DNA from: Ructibacterium sp965146665
Lineage (GTDB): Bacteria > Bacillota > Clostridia > Monoglobales > Monoglobaceae
Reading direction: 5' to 3'
Length of the DNA stretch: 64,000 bases
Assembly: GCA_965146665.1 (NCBI GenBank)
Contig: CBCTHE010000006.1
Location: 62,001 to 126,000, forward strand
Position numbers and translations under genes: made by a program. Positions within the stretch are counted from its first letter, which is position 1. The number at the start of each line of letters is the position of its first letter. Below the pieces are notes generated by a model, which had not been told where the DNA came from, ran no database searches, and saw only the letters and a list, made by a program, of their open reading frames with translations. Of this stretch, positions 40,633-49,465 are shown in pieces.

Positions 40633-42492
40633 ATGAAAATCAATAGGAAATGGATCAGTGCGGCATGTGCCGCGGCAATGGCTGCAGCAGCGGGACCGGG
40701 GGCGTTTGCCTATGCTCCGGCAGACTATGCGGGTAAATATGACCTGGCGGTGATCGCCAGGGGCGAGGTGGAAATTGACGGATCCGGCCGTGTGGAAGGC
40801 AGTATCTATGCCGCGGATTCCATTGAGATCAGCGGCAGCGGCAGCAATGACGTGACGGGAACGCTGATCGCCAAAGAGATTGAGATTCACAAGAACAACA
40901 GGCCGGCCTATGAGGGCAGAATTGTTGTAGATGAGGAGACAGAAGAACTCGGATGTGAATATCCGGAGTTCGATATTCCGGACATTGAAAACGAGGTCAA
41001 ATCAGGACAGAATGAATGGAACAGTATTCTGACGGTCTCTGAGGATACCTATTTTAAAAAGCTGACCATCAATGGGGATGGTCTGGTGATTGATACCGCG
41101 GCCGGTGATGTCACCATTGCTGCAGGAGAGCTGAAGACCAGCGGCGACGCGGTGATCCGTGTGATTGGCAACAACCGTGTGAACTTCTATCTTGAGGAGA
41201 CAAAAAAACTTGACAACCTGTTTATCAATCAGAACGGGGACCCGGATCAGTTTAGCCTGTATCTCAAGTCGGATCATGATAAGATCAGTATATCCGGTCA
41301 GGTTCAGATTTTCGGCAGCGTCTATGCGGATGCAGAAGAGTTGGACGTGTCCGGCGGGGCTGAAATTGTCGGAAACGTATACTCCAATGCTGAGAAATTC
41401 AGTTTGACAGGCAGTTCTGTGATTACGGGTACGGTCTGTGTGCCGGAGGCGGAAACGAAGATCGCGGGCTCCGGTAAAATCGTAGGGCAGCTCCATACAG
41501 ATGAGGCGGACATAAGCGGAACCGGTGCGGTCATTTTTGGTGGGGGCAGCGGCAATATTGGTCCCAGCGGCAATGAGCCCCAGGCGCCTGAAGCAACCAA
41601 TCCGCCGGAGGAGACAAACACTCCGGAAGTGACGGAAAAACCGGAGGGATCCGCAAAGCCGGAGGAGACCGAGAAGCCCGGAGAAACCGAGGAGCCAGAG
41701 GTTCTGCCGCCTAACCTTCCGACAGAAGAGGTTGTGCTTGACAACTTTGGCTATGCCTATATCTTTGGCTATGAACCGAAGTTTACAGAGACCCGGGACG
41801 CGGAGGGAAATGTGAGTTCAAAGGTGAGCATTCAGATGGCTCCCAACGATGAGGTAACCAGAGAACAGGTCTGCAGCATGATCATGCGTCTGGTGGATCA
41901 GGGCAAAGGCGGCAAGACGAAAAAGGACTATGTAATATCTGATAAAGTAAACAATATCTCTGATTGGGCGATGCGCGGTGTGGGTTACATTTGTTCTACA
42001 GGTGCCTATGATGATCTGAAGACGGATGTCCCCGGTACTGGGACCATCCCCCGCGGAGAGGTTGCAAAGCTGGTGGTGTTTGGCCTCGGACTGCAGATGA
42101 AGTCCGGCGCGGCATCCTTTTCAGATTTGGACCGTTCCAATCCCTATAAAGTCTACATTGACATTATGACCGCAAACGGCTATATGCAGGGTGACGGTGA
42201 GACATTCCGGCCCGCTGAATCCATGACCAGGGCGGAGTTTTGCTCCATGTTCAACAAAGTGACTGGACGGGAAAATTACTCCCTGAAGGGGGCGGACGAG
42301 AATGGAAATCAGATTGAGGTTACCCCCCGGACCTATTATTTCACTGATATGGACAACGCAGACGACTGGCAGGTCAGAGCATGTATGCTTGCAACCAGTG
42401 CATTTGATGAAAAGGGCAGCATTGATATTCCAACCAGAGTGGCGAATATCCGTAATGTTGTGGACAACTATAATGGCCAGAAGAAATACTGA
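40633..42492 (+). CDS. SLH-domain surface protein with bactofilin-like repeats
   Basis: A 619-residue exported protein. Signal peptide (about 1-28, KINRKWISAACAAAMAAAAG). Residues about 35-315 contain short beta-repeats such as GEVEIDGSGRVEGSIYAADSIEISGSG, later QVQIFGSVYADAEELDVSG, that resemble polymer-forming bactofilin domains. A Pro/Glu/Thr linker (about 325-375) leads to three S-layer homology repeats, visible as MAPNDEVTREQVCSM, TIPRGEVAKLVVFGLGL and FRPAESMTRAEFCSMF. SLH domains bind pyruvylated wall polymers. AAGGAGGAG precedes the ATG at 40633. It follows riboswitch 2, so c-di-GMP probably controls its display. Confidence 0.9.
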   Translation: MKINRKWISAACAAAMAAAAGPGAFAYAPADYAGKYDLAVIARGEVEIDGSGRVEGSIYAADSIEISGSGSNDVTGTLIAKEIEIHKNNRPAYEGRIVVDEETEELGCEYPEFDIPDIENEVKSGQNEWNSILTVSEDTYFKKLTINGDGLVIDTAAGDVTIAAGELKTSGDAVIRVIGNNRVNFYLEETKKLDNLFINQNGDPDQFSLYLKSDHDKISISGQVQIFGSVYADAEELDVSGGAEIVGNVYSNAEKFSLTGSSVITGTVCVPEAETKIAGSGKIVGQLHTDEADISGTGAVIFGGGSGNIGPSGNEPQAPEATNPPEETNTPEVTEKPEGSAKPEETEKPGETEEPEVLPPNLPTEEVVLDNFGYAYIFGYEPKFTETRDAEGNVSSKVSIQMAPNDEVTREQVCSMIMRLVDQGKGGKTKKDYVISDKVNNISDWAMRGVGYICSTGAYDDLKTDVPGTGTIPRGEVAKLVVFGLGLQMKSGAASFSDLDRSNPYKVYIDIMTANGYMQGDGETFRPAESMTRAEFCSMFNKVTGRENYSLKGADENGNQIEVTPRTYYFTDMDNADDWQVRACMLATSAFDEKGSIDIPTRVANIRNVVDNYNGQKKY

Positions 42493-42511
42493 TTTCGTTT
42501 GAACATTTTTG

Positions 42512-42543
42512 AAACGCAGTTTTCGAAAGAAAACTGCGTTTTT
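42512..42543 (+). terminator. Terminator of the SLH protein gene
   Basis: AAACGCAGTTTTC and GAAAACTGCGTTT pair perfectly around GAAA, then TTTT. Confidence 0.88.
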
Positions 42544-42595
42544 GGCGTTGCCGTGTCTCCGACAGGGACAGGTATGCAGAAAAGGAGAGAGGATT

Positions 42596-43567
42596 ATGCC
42601 CAAAATCAGCGTTATTATGACCGTCTATAATTTGAAACCTTATGTGCGCCGGGCGGTGCAGAGCGTCATGGCACAGACAATGCCGGACTTTGAATTGATT
42701 ATTGTCAACGACGGATCATACGATGGCTCTGCCGCCCTGCTGAATGAGCTGGCCCGGCCAGAGCCGAGAATTCGAGTGTTCCATACGGAAAACCGCGGTG
42801 TTTCCCAGGCCAGGAATATGGGAATGGAACAGGCTTCCGGGGCGTGGCTGACCTTTTTGGACGGCGATGATTTTTATTATCCACATGCGCTGGAGACCAT
42901 GTATGCCAAGACCGGGGACTGTGACATTGTGGTTGCCAATTACGCATTGGTCTATGGAAACGATGCTGATCCGCCTTTCTATCACTTGCCCACAGAGGCG
43001 GCGGTAAACCGTCCTGATCGGGTGGCGGGCTTTCTTGAGGCACGGCTGGAAATTGGTGAGAGTGCGATGAACAAGCTGTACCGAAGGGAATTCCTCATGG
43101 CCACCGGTGTACGGTTTGAGCCCCGGGAAGAAATTTTTGCTGAGGATTCGTTTTTCAATGCCCAGCTTCTGCGGGATGCCGGAAAAATTTGCATTGCTGA
43201 TCAGGTGGTGGCCGGCTATTGCCAGCGGCATGGTTCGGAGACCTATTCCTGCAAGGAGGATTTGGCCGCGCGCTGCATTCGGTTTTTAGACCGGCTTTCT
43301 CAGTGGTATGGTCACAGCTGTGACGATGCGCTGAAAGTCCGGGCAGTGCGCCTTTATGGTGAGGTGCTGCGCAACGAGGCCATGAAGAACTATCCGGCAT
43401 TTCGAAAGGTGGTGCGGGACAGGCGTTTCCGGACATGGATCAAGGGGGCTGACCAGCGGCACCTTACAAGGAACCGCAGGACACAGCTGATGCTTCTGCC
43501 CTTTGCGCCTGTGCTTTACATGGCTCTGCGCCGCCGGAGAAAACGGGTGCTGGCCGGACTGAGATAA
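42596..43567 (+). CDS. Glycosyltransferase, GT2 family
   Basis: A 323-residue GT-A enzyme. KISVIMTVYNLKPYVRRAVQSVM, LIIVNDGSYDGSAALL, ARNMGMEQASGAWLTFLDGDDFYY carry the nucleotide- and metal-binding residues. The C-terminus is basic (RRRRKRVLAGLR), perhaps for membrane contact. AAAGGAGAGAGG supports the ATG at 42596. It lies 29 bases before the pyruvyl transferase gene, so the two may act on the same wall or capsule polymer. Confidence 0.9.
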   Translation: MPKISVIMTVYNLKPYVRRAVQSVMAQTMPDFELIIVNDGSYDGSAALLNELARPEPRIRVFHTENRGVSQARNMGMEQASGAWLTFLDGDDFYYPHALETMYAKTGDCDIVVANYALVYGNDADPPFYHLPTEAAVNRPDRVAGFLEARLEIGESAMNKLYRREFLMATGVRFEPREEIFAEDSFFNAQLLRDAGKICIADQVVAGYCQRHGSETYSCKEDLAARCIRFLDRLSQWYGHSCDDALKVRAVRLYGEVLRNEAMKNYPAFRKVVRDRRFRTWIKGADQRHLTRNRRTQLMLLPFAPVLYMALRRRRKRVLAGLR

Positions 43568-43596
43568 AATCAGAAATAGAGGGGGAACGGCGGATA

Positions 43597-44622
43597 ATGA
43601 ACATTTTACTCGATGGGTATTTGGACAGAAATTTTGGAGATGACATGCTCATGCGTCTGACCGCATACTATTTCCCGGAGCACAGATTTTATATTCAAAC
43701 CCCGCAAAAGGAATTGCTCTTGCCCTTCCGCGCAGTGGAGAATGTGCTGGATTATGAGCTGGAGCCTCCGGAAAAGCTGGATTTTGCCCTGACGGTCATT
43801 GGTTCCGGGTTTATCCTCCGGCGTATACAGAGCCTGTATACCTTTATGCGCCGCGAAAGACAGCGCCGGAAGCTGACCAGGGGAATCCCCACCGCTGTGA
43901 TCGGATGCAGCATCGGCCCGTTTTCCAGCGGTATTCCGGAACGGAGGCTTTTGGACAAGCTGCGGTCCTATGATTTTATTACGGTGCGGGAGCAATACTC
44001 CGCGGACTATCTCCGGCAGAACCGCATTGCCTGTGCCTATTACCCTGATATTGCCTTCACGCTGCCCGACGGCTGGATTCCAGAGGCCAGCGGAGAGGCC
44101 TGTTTGGGGATTTCCGCTTACCGGCGGGAGGGCATGGATAATCTGCCCCTTTACCGCGCTATGTCCGCCGCCGCAGACGCGTTTATCCGCAGAACCGGAA
44201 ACCGCGTCCTGCTTTTTGCCCTTGATTTGGGCCGGGAAAACGACCTGTCTGCGGCCTATACCATCCGCAGTCTGTCCGATTTTCCTGAACAGATGGAGAT
44301 CATTCCCCACGATGACTGCGGCGGCCGTGTGATTGCCGGGCTGAGACGCTGCGGCTGTCTGATCGCGGTTCGTCTGCACATGGCCGTGATGGCCCTGCGT
44401 CTGGGGATCCCTTTTGTGCCGGTGGCGTATTCACAGAAGACCTGGAACCTGCTGCGGGACCTGAACTATCCCGGCGAGATTTTCAGTGTGGATTCCATTG
44501 CTGAAAAGGCGCTGGACGAGGCTGTGCGCACTGCCCAGACCTTCCCGGTCAGCCGGGATTATCTTGAGGCGGCACAGGGACATTTCATTAAGGTTCGGGA
44601 ACTGCTCCAGTCACAGGGGTGA
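43597..44622 (+). CDS. Polysaccharide pyruvyl transferase family protein
   Basis: A 341-residue protein. The N-terminal LDGYLDRNFGDDMLMRL matches the G(Y/F).N.GD start of the family. The core includes GCSIGPFSSGIPERRLLDKLRSYDFITVREQYSADYLR, typical of the 'exclusive-use Arg' segment, and the C-terminal CGCLIAVRLHMAVMALRLGIPFVPVAYSQKT matches the R.H...A...G.P...i.Y signature. Family members add pyruvate ketals from phosphoenolpyruvate to sugars; CsaB does so on the SLH-binding polymer. An SLH protein lies two genes upstream, which supports a CsaB-like role without proving it. Confidence 0.88.
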   Translation: MNILLDGYLDRNFGDDMLMRLTAYYFPEHRFYIQTPQKELLLPFRAVENVLDYELEPPEKLDFALTVIGSGFILRRIQSLYTFMRRERQRRKLTRGIPTAVIGCSIGPFSSGIPERRLLDKLRSYDFITVREQYSADYLRQNRIACAYYPDIAFTLPDGWIPEASGEACLGISAYRREGMDNLPLYRAMSAAADAFIRRTGNRVLLFALDLGRENDLSAAYTIRSLSDFPEQMEIIPHDDCGGRVIAGLRRCGCLIAVRLHMAVMALRLGIPFVPVAYSQKTWNLLRDLNYPGEIFSVDSIAEKALDEAVRTAQTFPVSRDYLEAAQGHFIKVRELLQSQG

Positions 44623-44654
44623 TCCTGTGCGGGGGGAGAAGAACAGAGCAGCGC

Positions 44655-44688
44655 AAGGCCGTCTTCCGTATGGAAGACGGCCTTTGAT
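44655..44688 (+). terminator. Terminator of the glycosyltransferase-pyruvyl transferase unit
   Basis: AAGGCCGTCTTCC and GGAAGACGGCCTT pair perfectly around GTAT. Confidence 0.8.
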
Positions 44689-44722
44689 ATGCGGAACAGG
44701 AGCGTCCGGCGTATTGACCGGA

Positions 44723-45319
44723 TCAAATAACGCCTGAATTATTTTTCTTATTGTGACGCCTGACCATTTGCAGAAAATATTGAAAAAGCCGGTTATCCGG
44801 ACAGAGCTCCGGGTGAAAGGAGAGACCCAGCTGATTTTGATAGCGGACCGCTGTAATTTGCCCCTCTGTGCGGGCTAGAATTTCGGTGCCGCCCCGGACC
44901 GATTCAATATACGGCGCCCGAATGAATTTCATGGGGATCCGGCCGATGCCTGTCATGTCCGCCTCTGTGAAAAAACTGCCGAGCTGTCTGCCGTATGCGT
45001 TCCGGCGGACGGTCGCGGGGAGCGTCCCGAAATGAACGCTGCTGTCATTGCTGAGACGCTCGGCCAGGAGGATCAGGCCGGCACAGGTTCCGAGGGTCGG
45101 CAGACCGGACAGAATTTTTTCTCTGAGCGATGCAAACATGCCCAGTTCCCGCAGAAGCTTGCTCTGTACGGTGCTCTCACCTCCCGGGAGAATCAGGCCG
45201 TCGAAATTCTGTTCCAGATCCGGTCTTTGCCGGAGTTCACACCAGTCAACCCCCAAGGAGGCCAGCCGCTGTCCATGCTCCTGAAAATCTCCCTGTACTG
45301 CCAAAACCGCGATTTTCAT
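44723..45319 (-). CDS. pdxT: Pyridoxal 5'-phosphate synthase glutaminase subunit PdxT
   Basis: A 198-residue class I glutaminase releasing ammonia for PLP synthesis by PdxS. Seen: KIAVLAVQGDFQEH, the oxyanion region LILPGGESTVQSKLL, the nucleophile Cys in LGTCAGLILLA, and the catalytic His-Glu in SFHPEL. It starts four bases after the pdxS stop and is the second gene of the operon. Confidence 0.97.
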   Translation of the reverse strand: MKIAVLAVQGDFQEHGQRLASLGVDWCELRQRPDLEQNFDGLILPGGESTVQSKLLRELGMFASLREKILSGLPTLGTCAGLILLAERLSNDSSVHFGTLPATVRRNAYGRQLGSFFTEADMTGIGRIPMKFIRAPYIESVRGGTEILARTEGQITAVRYQNQLGLSFHPELCPDNRLFQYFLQMVRRHNKKNNSGVI

Positions 45320-45323
45320 CCTT

Positions 45324-46199
45324 CTATTTCCCCCGTTCCGCCATCAGAAGCTCAATTTCCTGTTCGTTGATGCCCACCATGGCCTCGCCCAGATCCTCGG
45401 ACAGAGCGGCCAGCATACCGGCGTCTTCGTAATTTGTCACCGCCTTGACGATGGCGCTGGCCCTTTTCTCCGGATTCCCGGACTTGAAGATGCCGGAGCC
45501 GACAAATACGCCCTCTGCGCCCAACTGCATCATCAAAGCCGCGTCCGCCGGAGTGGCAATCCCGCCGGCCGCGAAATTGACCACCGGGAGCCGCCGGCTC
45601 TGGCTGACATACCGGACCAGGTCAAGGGGGACCTGAAGCTCCTTGGCCGCCTGATACAGCTCATCCTCCCGCAGAGCGGCAATTTTTGCAATTTCCTGAT
45701 TCATTTGCCGCATATGCCGGACAGCCTGAACCACATCGCCGGTTCCCGGTTCCCCTTTGGTCCGGATCATGGACGCGCCTTCCGCAATCCGGCGCAGAGC
45801 TTCGCCCAGATCCTTTGCCCCGCAGACAAAGGGAACCTGAAAGCCTGTTTTATCAATGTGATAAACATCATCGGCCGGAGAGAGAACTTCGCTCTCGTCA
45901 ATGTAGTCGATTTCTATGGCCTCCAGAATCTGTGCCTCCGCAAAATGACCGATGCGGCATTTGGCCATGACGGGAATGCTCACCGCAGCCTGAATCCCCT
46001 GTATCATTTTGGGATCGCTCATGCGGGAGACACCGCCTGCCGCCCGGATATCCGCGGGAATCCGCTCCAGCGCCATGACCGCACAGGCACCGGCCTGTTC
46101 CGCAATTTTGGCCTGCTCCGGAGTGGTCACGTCCATAATGACGCCGCCCTTGAGCATTTGCGCCAATTCCTTGTTTAAAGCGTACCGTTTTTCATCCAT
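45324..46199 (-). CDS. pdxS: Pyridoxal 5'-phosphate synthase subunit PdxS
   Basis: A 291-residue TIM-barrel lyase assembling PLP from ribose 5-phosphate, glyceraldehyde 3-phosphate and ammonia. Seen: GGVIMDVTTPEQAKIAEQAGA, MSDPKMI, PVMAKCRIGHFAEAQIL, IDESEVLSPADD, and the phosphate-binding VNFAAGGIATPADAALMMQLGAEGVFVGSGIFKS. All match the highly conserved family. It is transcribed divergently from the PdxR-type regulator. Confidence 0.98.
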   Translation of the reverse strand: MDEKRYALNKELAQMLKGGVIMDVTTPEQAKIAEQAGACAVMALERIPADIRAAGGVSRMSDPKMIQGIQAAVSIPVMAKCRIGHFAEAQILEAIEIDYIDESEVLSPADDVYHIDKTGFQVPFVCGAKDLGEALRRIAEGASMIRTKGEPGTGDVVQAVRHMRQMNQEIAKIAALREDELYQAAKELQVPLDLVRYVSQSRRLPVVNFAAGGIATPADAALMMQLGAEGVFVGSGIFKSGNPEKRASAIVKAVTNYEDAGMLAALSEDLGEAMVGINEQEIELLMAERGK

Positions 46200-46222
46200 T
46201 TTTTCTCGTCCTCTCTTTACAA

Positions 46223-46294
46223 ATGGTTATGATTCTATTATAATAAAAAGTGACCATAATAAAATACCCAATTTAAATATATTTAGAATGGTCA
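46223..46294. promoter_or_regulatory. Candidate PdxR operator sites between pdxS and pdxR
   Basis: Half-sites ATGGTTA (46223-46229), TGACCAT (46251-46257, inverted) and ATGGTCA (46288-46294) lie in the 116-base divergent spacer. A minus-strand TATAAT (46242-46237) for pdxS sits between the first two, with a poor -35 region, as expected for an activator-dependent promoter. Confidence 0.5.
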
Positions 46295-46315
46295 GATTGG
46301 AGTGTGAATGCGTCC

Positions 46316-47767
46316 ATGTTGACCTATTCCTTTTCTGGCATAGGGTCAGAGAGCCTGTATGCACATCTGTATCAATGTATCAAAAACGACATTTTACAGG
46401 GCAGTCTGCACCCGGGTGAACGTCTCCCGTCCAAGCGGAGTTTTGCAAAGCATCTGAACATAAGCACCATCACAGTGGAGAACGCCTATCTGCAGCTCAT
46501 GGCAGAGGGATATATCAATTCTGTCCCCAAAAAAGGATACTATGTGGCTGATCTGGTCTGCCCGGCGGCAAAGAAAAGTCAGCCCAGACGAGAGGACCGC
46601 CGGGAACTGCCCAAAGCGCCGCAGGTCTTTGCGGATTTTCTGAGCAACCGGACGCGGCGGGAGAACTTCCCCTTTTCCATCTGGGCGCGGCTCATGCGGG
46701 AGGTGATCTCAGAGCAGAGCGAGGCGCTGATGACAAATCCGCCCGGCGCGGGGATTTCGGAGCTGCGGGCGGCCATTGCCGCGCACCTGCTGCAGTTCCG
46801 CGGCATGCGCGTACATCCGGAGCAGATCATCATCGGCGCCGGGACCGAGTATCTTTACGGTCTGCTGATTCAGCTTTTGGGCCGGGAGCGGACCTTTGCC
46901 GTGGAGGATCCGGGTTATCAGAAGCTGGCCCTGATTTACCGGAGCTTTCAGGCCCAGTGCCGGTTTATTCCCCTGGACTGTCAGGGGGCCAGCGTGGAGG
47001 CCTTGGAGGAAAGCGGGGCGAATGTGATGCACATTTCGCCGAACCACCATTTTCCCACCGGACTGGTTACCCCCATCGGCCGGCGCTATGAGCTTTTGGC
47101 ATGGGCCTCCCGGGCTGAGAACCGGTATGTAATTGAGGACGACTATGACTGTGAATTTCGCCTTCAGGGCAAACCGATCCCCGCGCTTCAGAGCATTGAT
47201 GTGATGGAAAAGGTGATCTATATGAATACCTTTACCAAGAGTCTGGCGCCCACCATCCGCATCAGCTATATGGTCCTGCCCCAGCACCTGCTGGAGGCGT
47301 TCCGGCAGAGGCTGGGGTTTTACGCCTGCACGGTTTCTACCTTTGAGCAGTACACGCTGGCGCGGTTTCTTGGAGAGGGGTATTTTGAAAAGCATATCAA
47401 CCGGATGCGGAATTATTACCGTTCCCTGCGAGACGCGCTCTTGACCGGGATCCGGGAGAGTCCCATGGCCGCCTTTTCCCATATCCGGGAGGAGGAGGCG
47501 GGCCTGCATTTTCTGCTTCAGATCAGAACCGGACTGCCGGACAGGGAGATCATCCGCCGGGCGGCAGAGCGCGGCGTCCGTATCTCCTGCCTTTCGCAGT
47601 ATTATCATGAGGCCGAAACCCCGGCGGAGCATACGCTGATTTTGAATTACTCCGGGCTTGCCCGGGAGCAGATCCCAGAGGCGGTGACGCGTCTCAACGG
47701 CATTTTTGCGGATGACGAAAAATCACATGATGTTAGAAAAGAAAAACAGCAATTGGTTTTAGACTGA
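46316..47767 (+). CDS. pdxR: MocR-family regulator, PdxR-like
   Basis: A 483-residue fusion. An N-terminal GntR winged helix (residues about 10-78, LYQCIKNDILQGSLHPGERLPSKRSFAKHLNIS) is joined by a linker to an aminotransferase class I-like domain (about 110-470). That domain has the PLP-lysine region NTFTKSLAPTIRISYMVLP and DDYDCEF. PdxR proteins activate pdxST when PLP is low, and the divergent layout with pdxS fits. The ATG at 46316 is preferred over a GTG at 46304, which lies too close to GGAG. Confidence 0.93.
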   Translation: MLTYSFSGIGSESLYAHLYQCIKNDILQGSLHPGERLPSKRSFAKHLNISTITVENAYLQLMAEGYINSVPKKGYYVADLVCPAAKKSQPRREDRRELPKAPQVFADFLSNRTRRENFPFSIWARLMREVISEQSEALMTNPPGAGISELRAAIAAHLLQFRGMRVHPEQIIIGAGTEYLYGLLIQLLGRERTFAVEDPGYQKLALIYRSFQAQCRFIPLDCQGASVEALEESGANVMHISPNHHFPTGLVTPIGRRYELLAWASRAENRYVIEDDYDCEFRLQGKPIPALQSIDVMEKVIYMNTFTKSLAPTIRISYMVLPQHLLEAFRQRLGFYACTVSTFEQYTLARFLGEGYFEKHINRMRNYYRSLRDALLTGIRESPMAAFSHIREEEAGLHFLLQIRTGLPDREIIRRAAERGVRISCLSQYYHEAETPAEHTLILNYSGLAREQIPEAVTRLNGIFADDEKSHDVRKEKQQLVLD

Positions 47768-47781
47768 ACCAAAATATACCG

Positions 47782-47810
47782 GCCGGACTGCAGCTGCAGT
47801 CCGGCTTTTT
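47782..47810 (+). terminator. Terminator of pdxR
   Basis: A perfect 24-base palindrome, GCCGGACTGCAG/CTGCAGTCCGGC, followed by TTTTT. Confidence 0.85.
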
Positions 47811-47875
47811 GACGTTGCCGGCAAGTACGGCCGCGGCGGCAGGATTGTAACGGATACCCCATGTGAAATTAAAAG

Positions 47876-47906
47876 CAGGCCGTCAAGACAAGACGGCCTG
47901 TTTTTT
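47876..47906 (+). terminator. Second terminator, ahead of the spoVA promoter
   Basis: CAGGCCGTC and GACGGCCTG around a seven-base loop, then TTTTTT. It insulates the sporulation operon from read-through. Confidence 0.8.
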
Positions 47907-47912
47907 GATCAG

Positions 47913-47941
47913 GAATAAAATTCTGGAATTGACAAATACTA
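47913..47941 (+). promoter_or_regulatory. Candidate forespore (sigma-G/F-type) promoter of the spoVA operon
   Basis: GAATA (47913-47917) and AATACTA (47935-47941) with 17 bases between. The sigma-G consensus is GHATR and CATNNTA; only the first base of the -10 box departs. The spoVAC start lies 24 bases on. Confidence 0.5.
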
Positions 47942-47964
47942 CGGAAAAAGAGAGGAGGAATTTT

Positions 47965-48417
47965 ATGCAGTACAATCAGCAGGAATACTTGAATTATCTG
48001 GAGAAAAAGTCTCCCAACAGCCCGCTGTGGCGGGATATGCTGCTGGCTTTTCTGGTGGGCGGAGCCATCTGTACGGTGGGCCAGTTTATCATGGATATGT
48101 ATAAGAACATGGGGGGGCTGGAGGATGAACAGGCGAGAACCGCAGTGAGCATTACCATGATCTTTTTGGGCGCGCTTCTGACCGGTCTGGATCTCTACTG
48201 CAAGCTGGGAAAATACGCCGGAGCCGGAACGCTGGTTCCCATTACCGGCTTTGCCAACGCCATTGTCTCCCCTGCCATGGAGTTTAAGAAAGAGGGGCTG
48301 GTGCTGGGCCTTGCGTCAAAGATGTTTGTCATTGCCGGACCGGTGCTGGTCTATGGCATCACCGCCTCAGTGGGCGTGGGATTGATCTGCTATGTGATAC
48401 AACTGATAGGAGGCTGA
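47965..48417 (+). CDS. spoVAC: Stage V sporulation protein SpoVAC
   Basis: A 150-residue inner-membrane protein with about four membrane segments. It starts with a short soluble leader (YNQQEYLNYLEKKSPNSPLW), then LLAFLVGGAICTVGQF, and has the conserved KYAGAGTLVPITGFANAIVSPAMEFKKEG. SpoVAC forms part of the channel moving Ca-dipicolinate during spore formation and germination. AGAGGAGGAA precedes the ATG at 47965. First gene of spoVAC-spoVAD-spoVAE. Confidence 0.96.
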   Translation: MQYNQQEYLNYLEKKSPNSPLWRDMLLAFLVGGAICTVGQFIMDMYKNMGGLEDEQARTAVSITMIFLGALLTGLDLYCKLGKYAGAGTLVPITGFANAIVSPAMEFKKEGLVLGLASKMFVIAGPVLVYGITASVGVGLICYVIQLIGG

Positions 48418-48421
48418 ATAC

Positions 48422-49435
48422 ATGGATAAGAGAGCGGGAAAACAGACGGTCTGCATCAACGGCGATGTCTTTATCCGGGCGTCCGCGGCTGTGGCGGGAC
48501 AAAAGGAAAAAGAGGGTCCCATTGGGGACAGCTTTGACATTATAATGCCGGATGCGGAATGGAACGAGGAGACCTGGGAGAAAACCGAGAGCAAAATGCA
48601 GAAGGAGGCAGTCAAGCTGGCCCTGCAGAAAGCGGGCATGAAGCCGGAGGAACTGCACTATATCTTTGCGGGAGATCTGCTGAACCAATGTATCGGCGCT
48701 GGCTTTGGTCTGCGGGAAATGGGCGTGCCCTTCTTTGGCATATACGGCGCCTGTTCCACCATGATTGAGGGAATCAGCCTTGCGTCTATGCTCATTGACG
48801 GCGGTTTTGCACAGCAGGCCGCGGCGGTTACCTCCAGCCATTTCTGCACGGCGGAGCGGCAGTACCGCATGCCGCTGGAATACGGCGGACAGCGTACCCC
48901 CACCGCCCAGTGGACGGTTACAGGCTCCGGGGCGGCGGTGCTTTCGGCCTCGGGCGGCGGGCCGCGGGTGACCCATGTGACAACTGGAAAGATTCTGGAT
49001 ATGGGGGTAAAGGACGCCAACAATATGGGCGGCGCAATGGCGCCGGCGGCATTTGAGACCATGCGTGCCCATTTTCAGGATCTTGGCAAAGGCCCTGCGG
49101 ACTATGACCTGATTTTGACGGGAGATCTGGGTACAGTCGGCCGGGACATCCTGATTGACCTGATGGAAAAAGAGGGCTACGATATCTCGAGAAATTACAA
49201 GGACTGCGGGTGTATCATCTATGACCTGGAGGCGCAGGACGTACACGCGGGCGGAAGCGGGTGCGGCTGTATCGGCTCCACCCTTTGCGGCTACATTTTG
49301 GAGCAGATGAAGCAGGGGGTATGGAAGAACATTCTGGCCATAGGCACAGGCGCCCTGCTGAGCACCACATCCAGTCTGCAGGGGGAATCCGTGCCCGGTA
49401 TCGCCCATGCGGTTGCACTGACCAGCGAAGCATAG
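48422..49435 (+). CDS. spoVAD: Stage V sporulation protein SpoVAD
   Basis: A 337-residue soluble, thiolase-fold protein that binds dipicolinic acid at the spore inner membrane. Seen: IGDSFDIIMPDAEWNEETWEKTESKMQ, FAGDLLNQCIGAGF, YGACSTMIEGISLASMLID, SSHFCTAERQYRMPLEYG, and the C-terminal GSGCGCIGSTLCGYIL. Starts four bases after spoVAC. Length and motifs are standard. Confidence 0.97.
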   Translation: MDKRAGKQTVCINGDVFIRASAAVAGQKEKEGPIGDSFDIIMPDAEWNEETWEKTESKMQKEAVKLALQKAGMKPEELHYIFAGDLLNQCIGAGFGLREMGVPFFGIYGACSTMIEGISLASMLIDGGFAQQAAAVTSSHFCTAERQYRMPLEYGGQRTPTAQWTVTGSGAAVLSASGGGPRVTHVTTGKILDMGVKDANNMGGAMAPAAFETMRAHFQDLGKGPADYDLILTGDLGTVGRDILIDLMEKEGYDISRNYKDCGCIIYDLEAQDVHAGGSGCGCIGSTLCGYILEQMKQGVWKNILAIGTGALLSTTSSLQGESVPGIAHAVALTSEA

Positions 49436-49465
49436 GCCGGCCCTTGCGGCAGAAAGGAGAAAACA

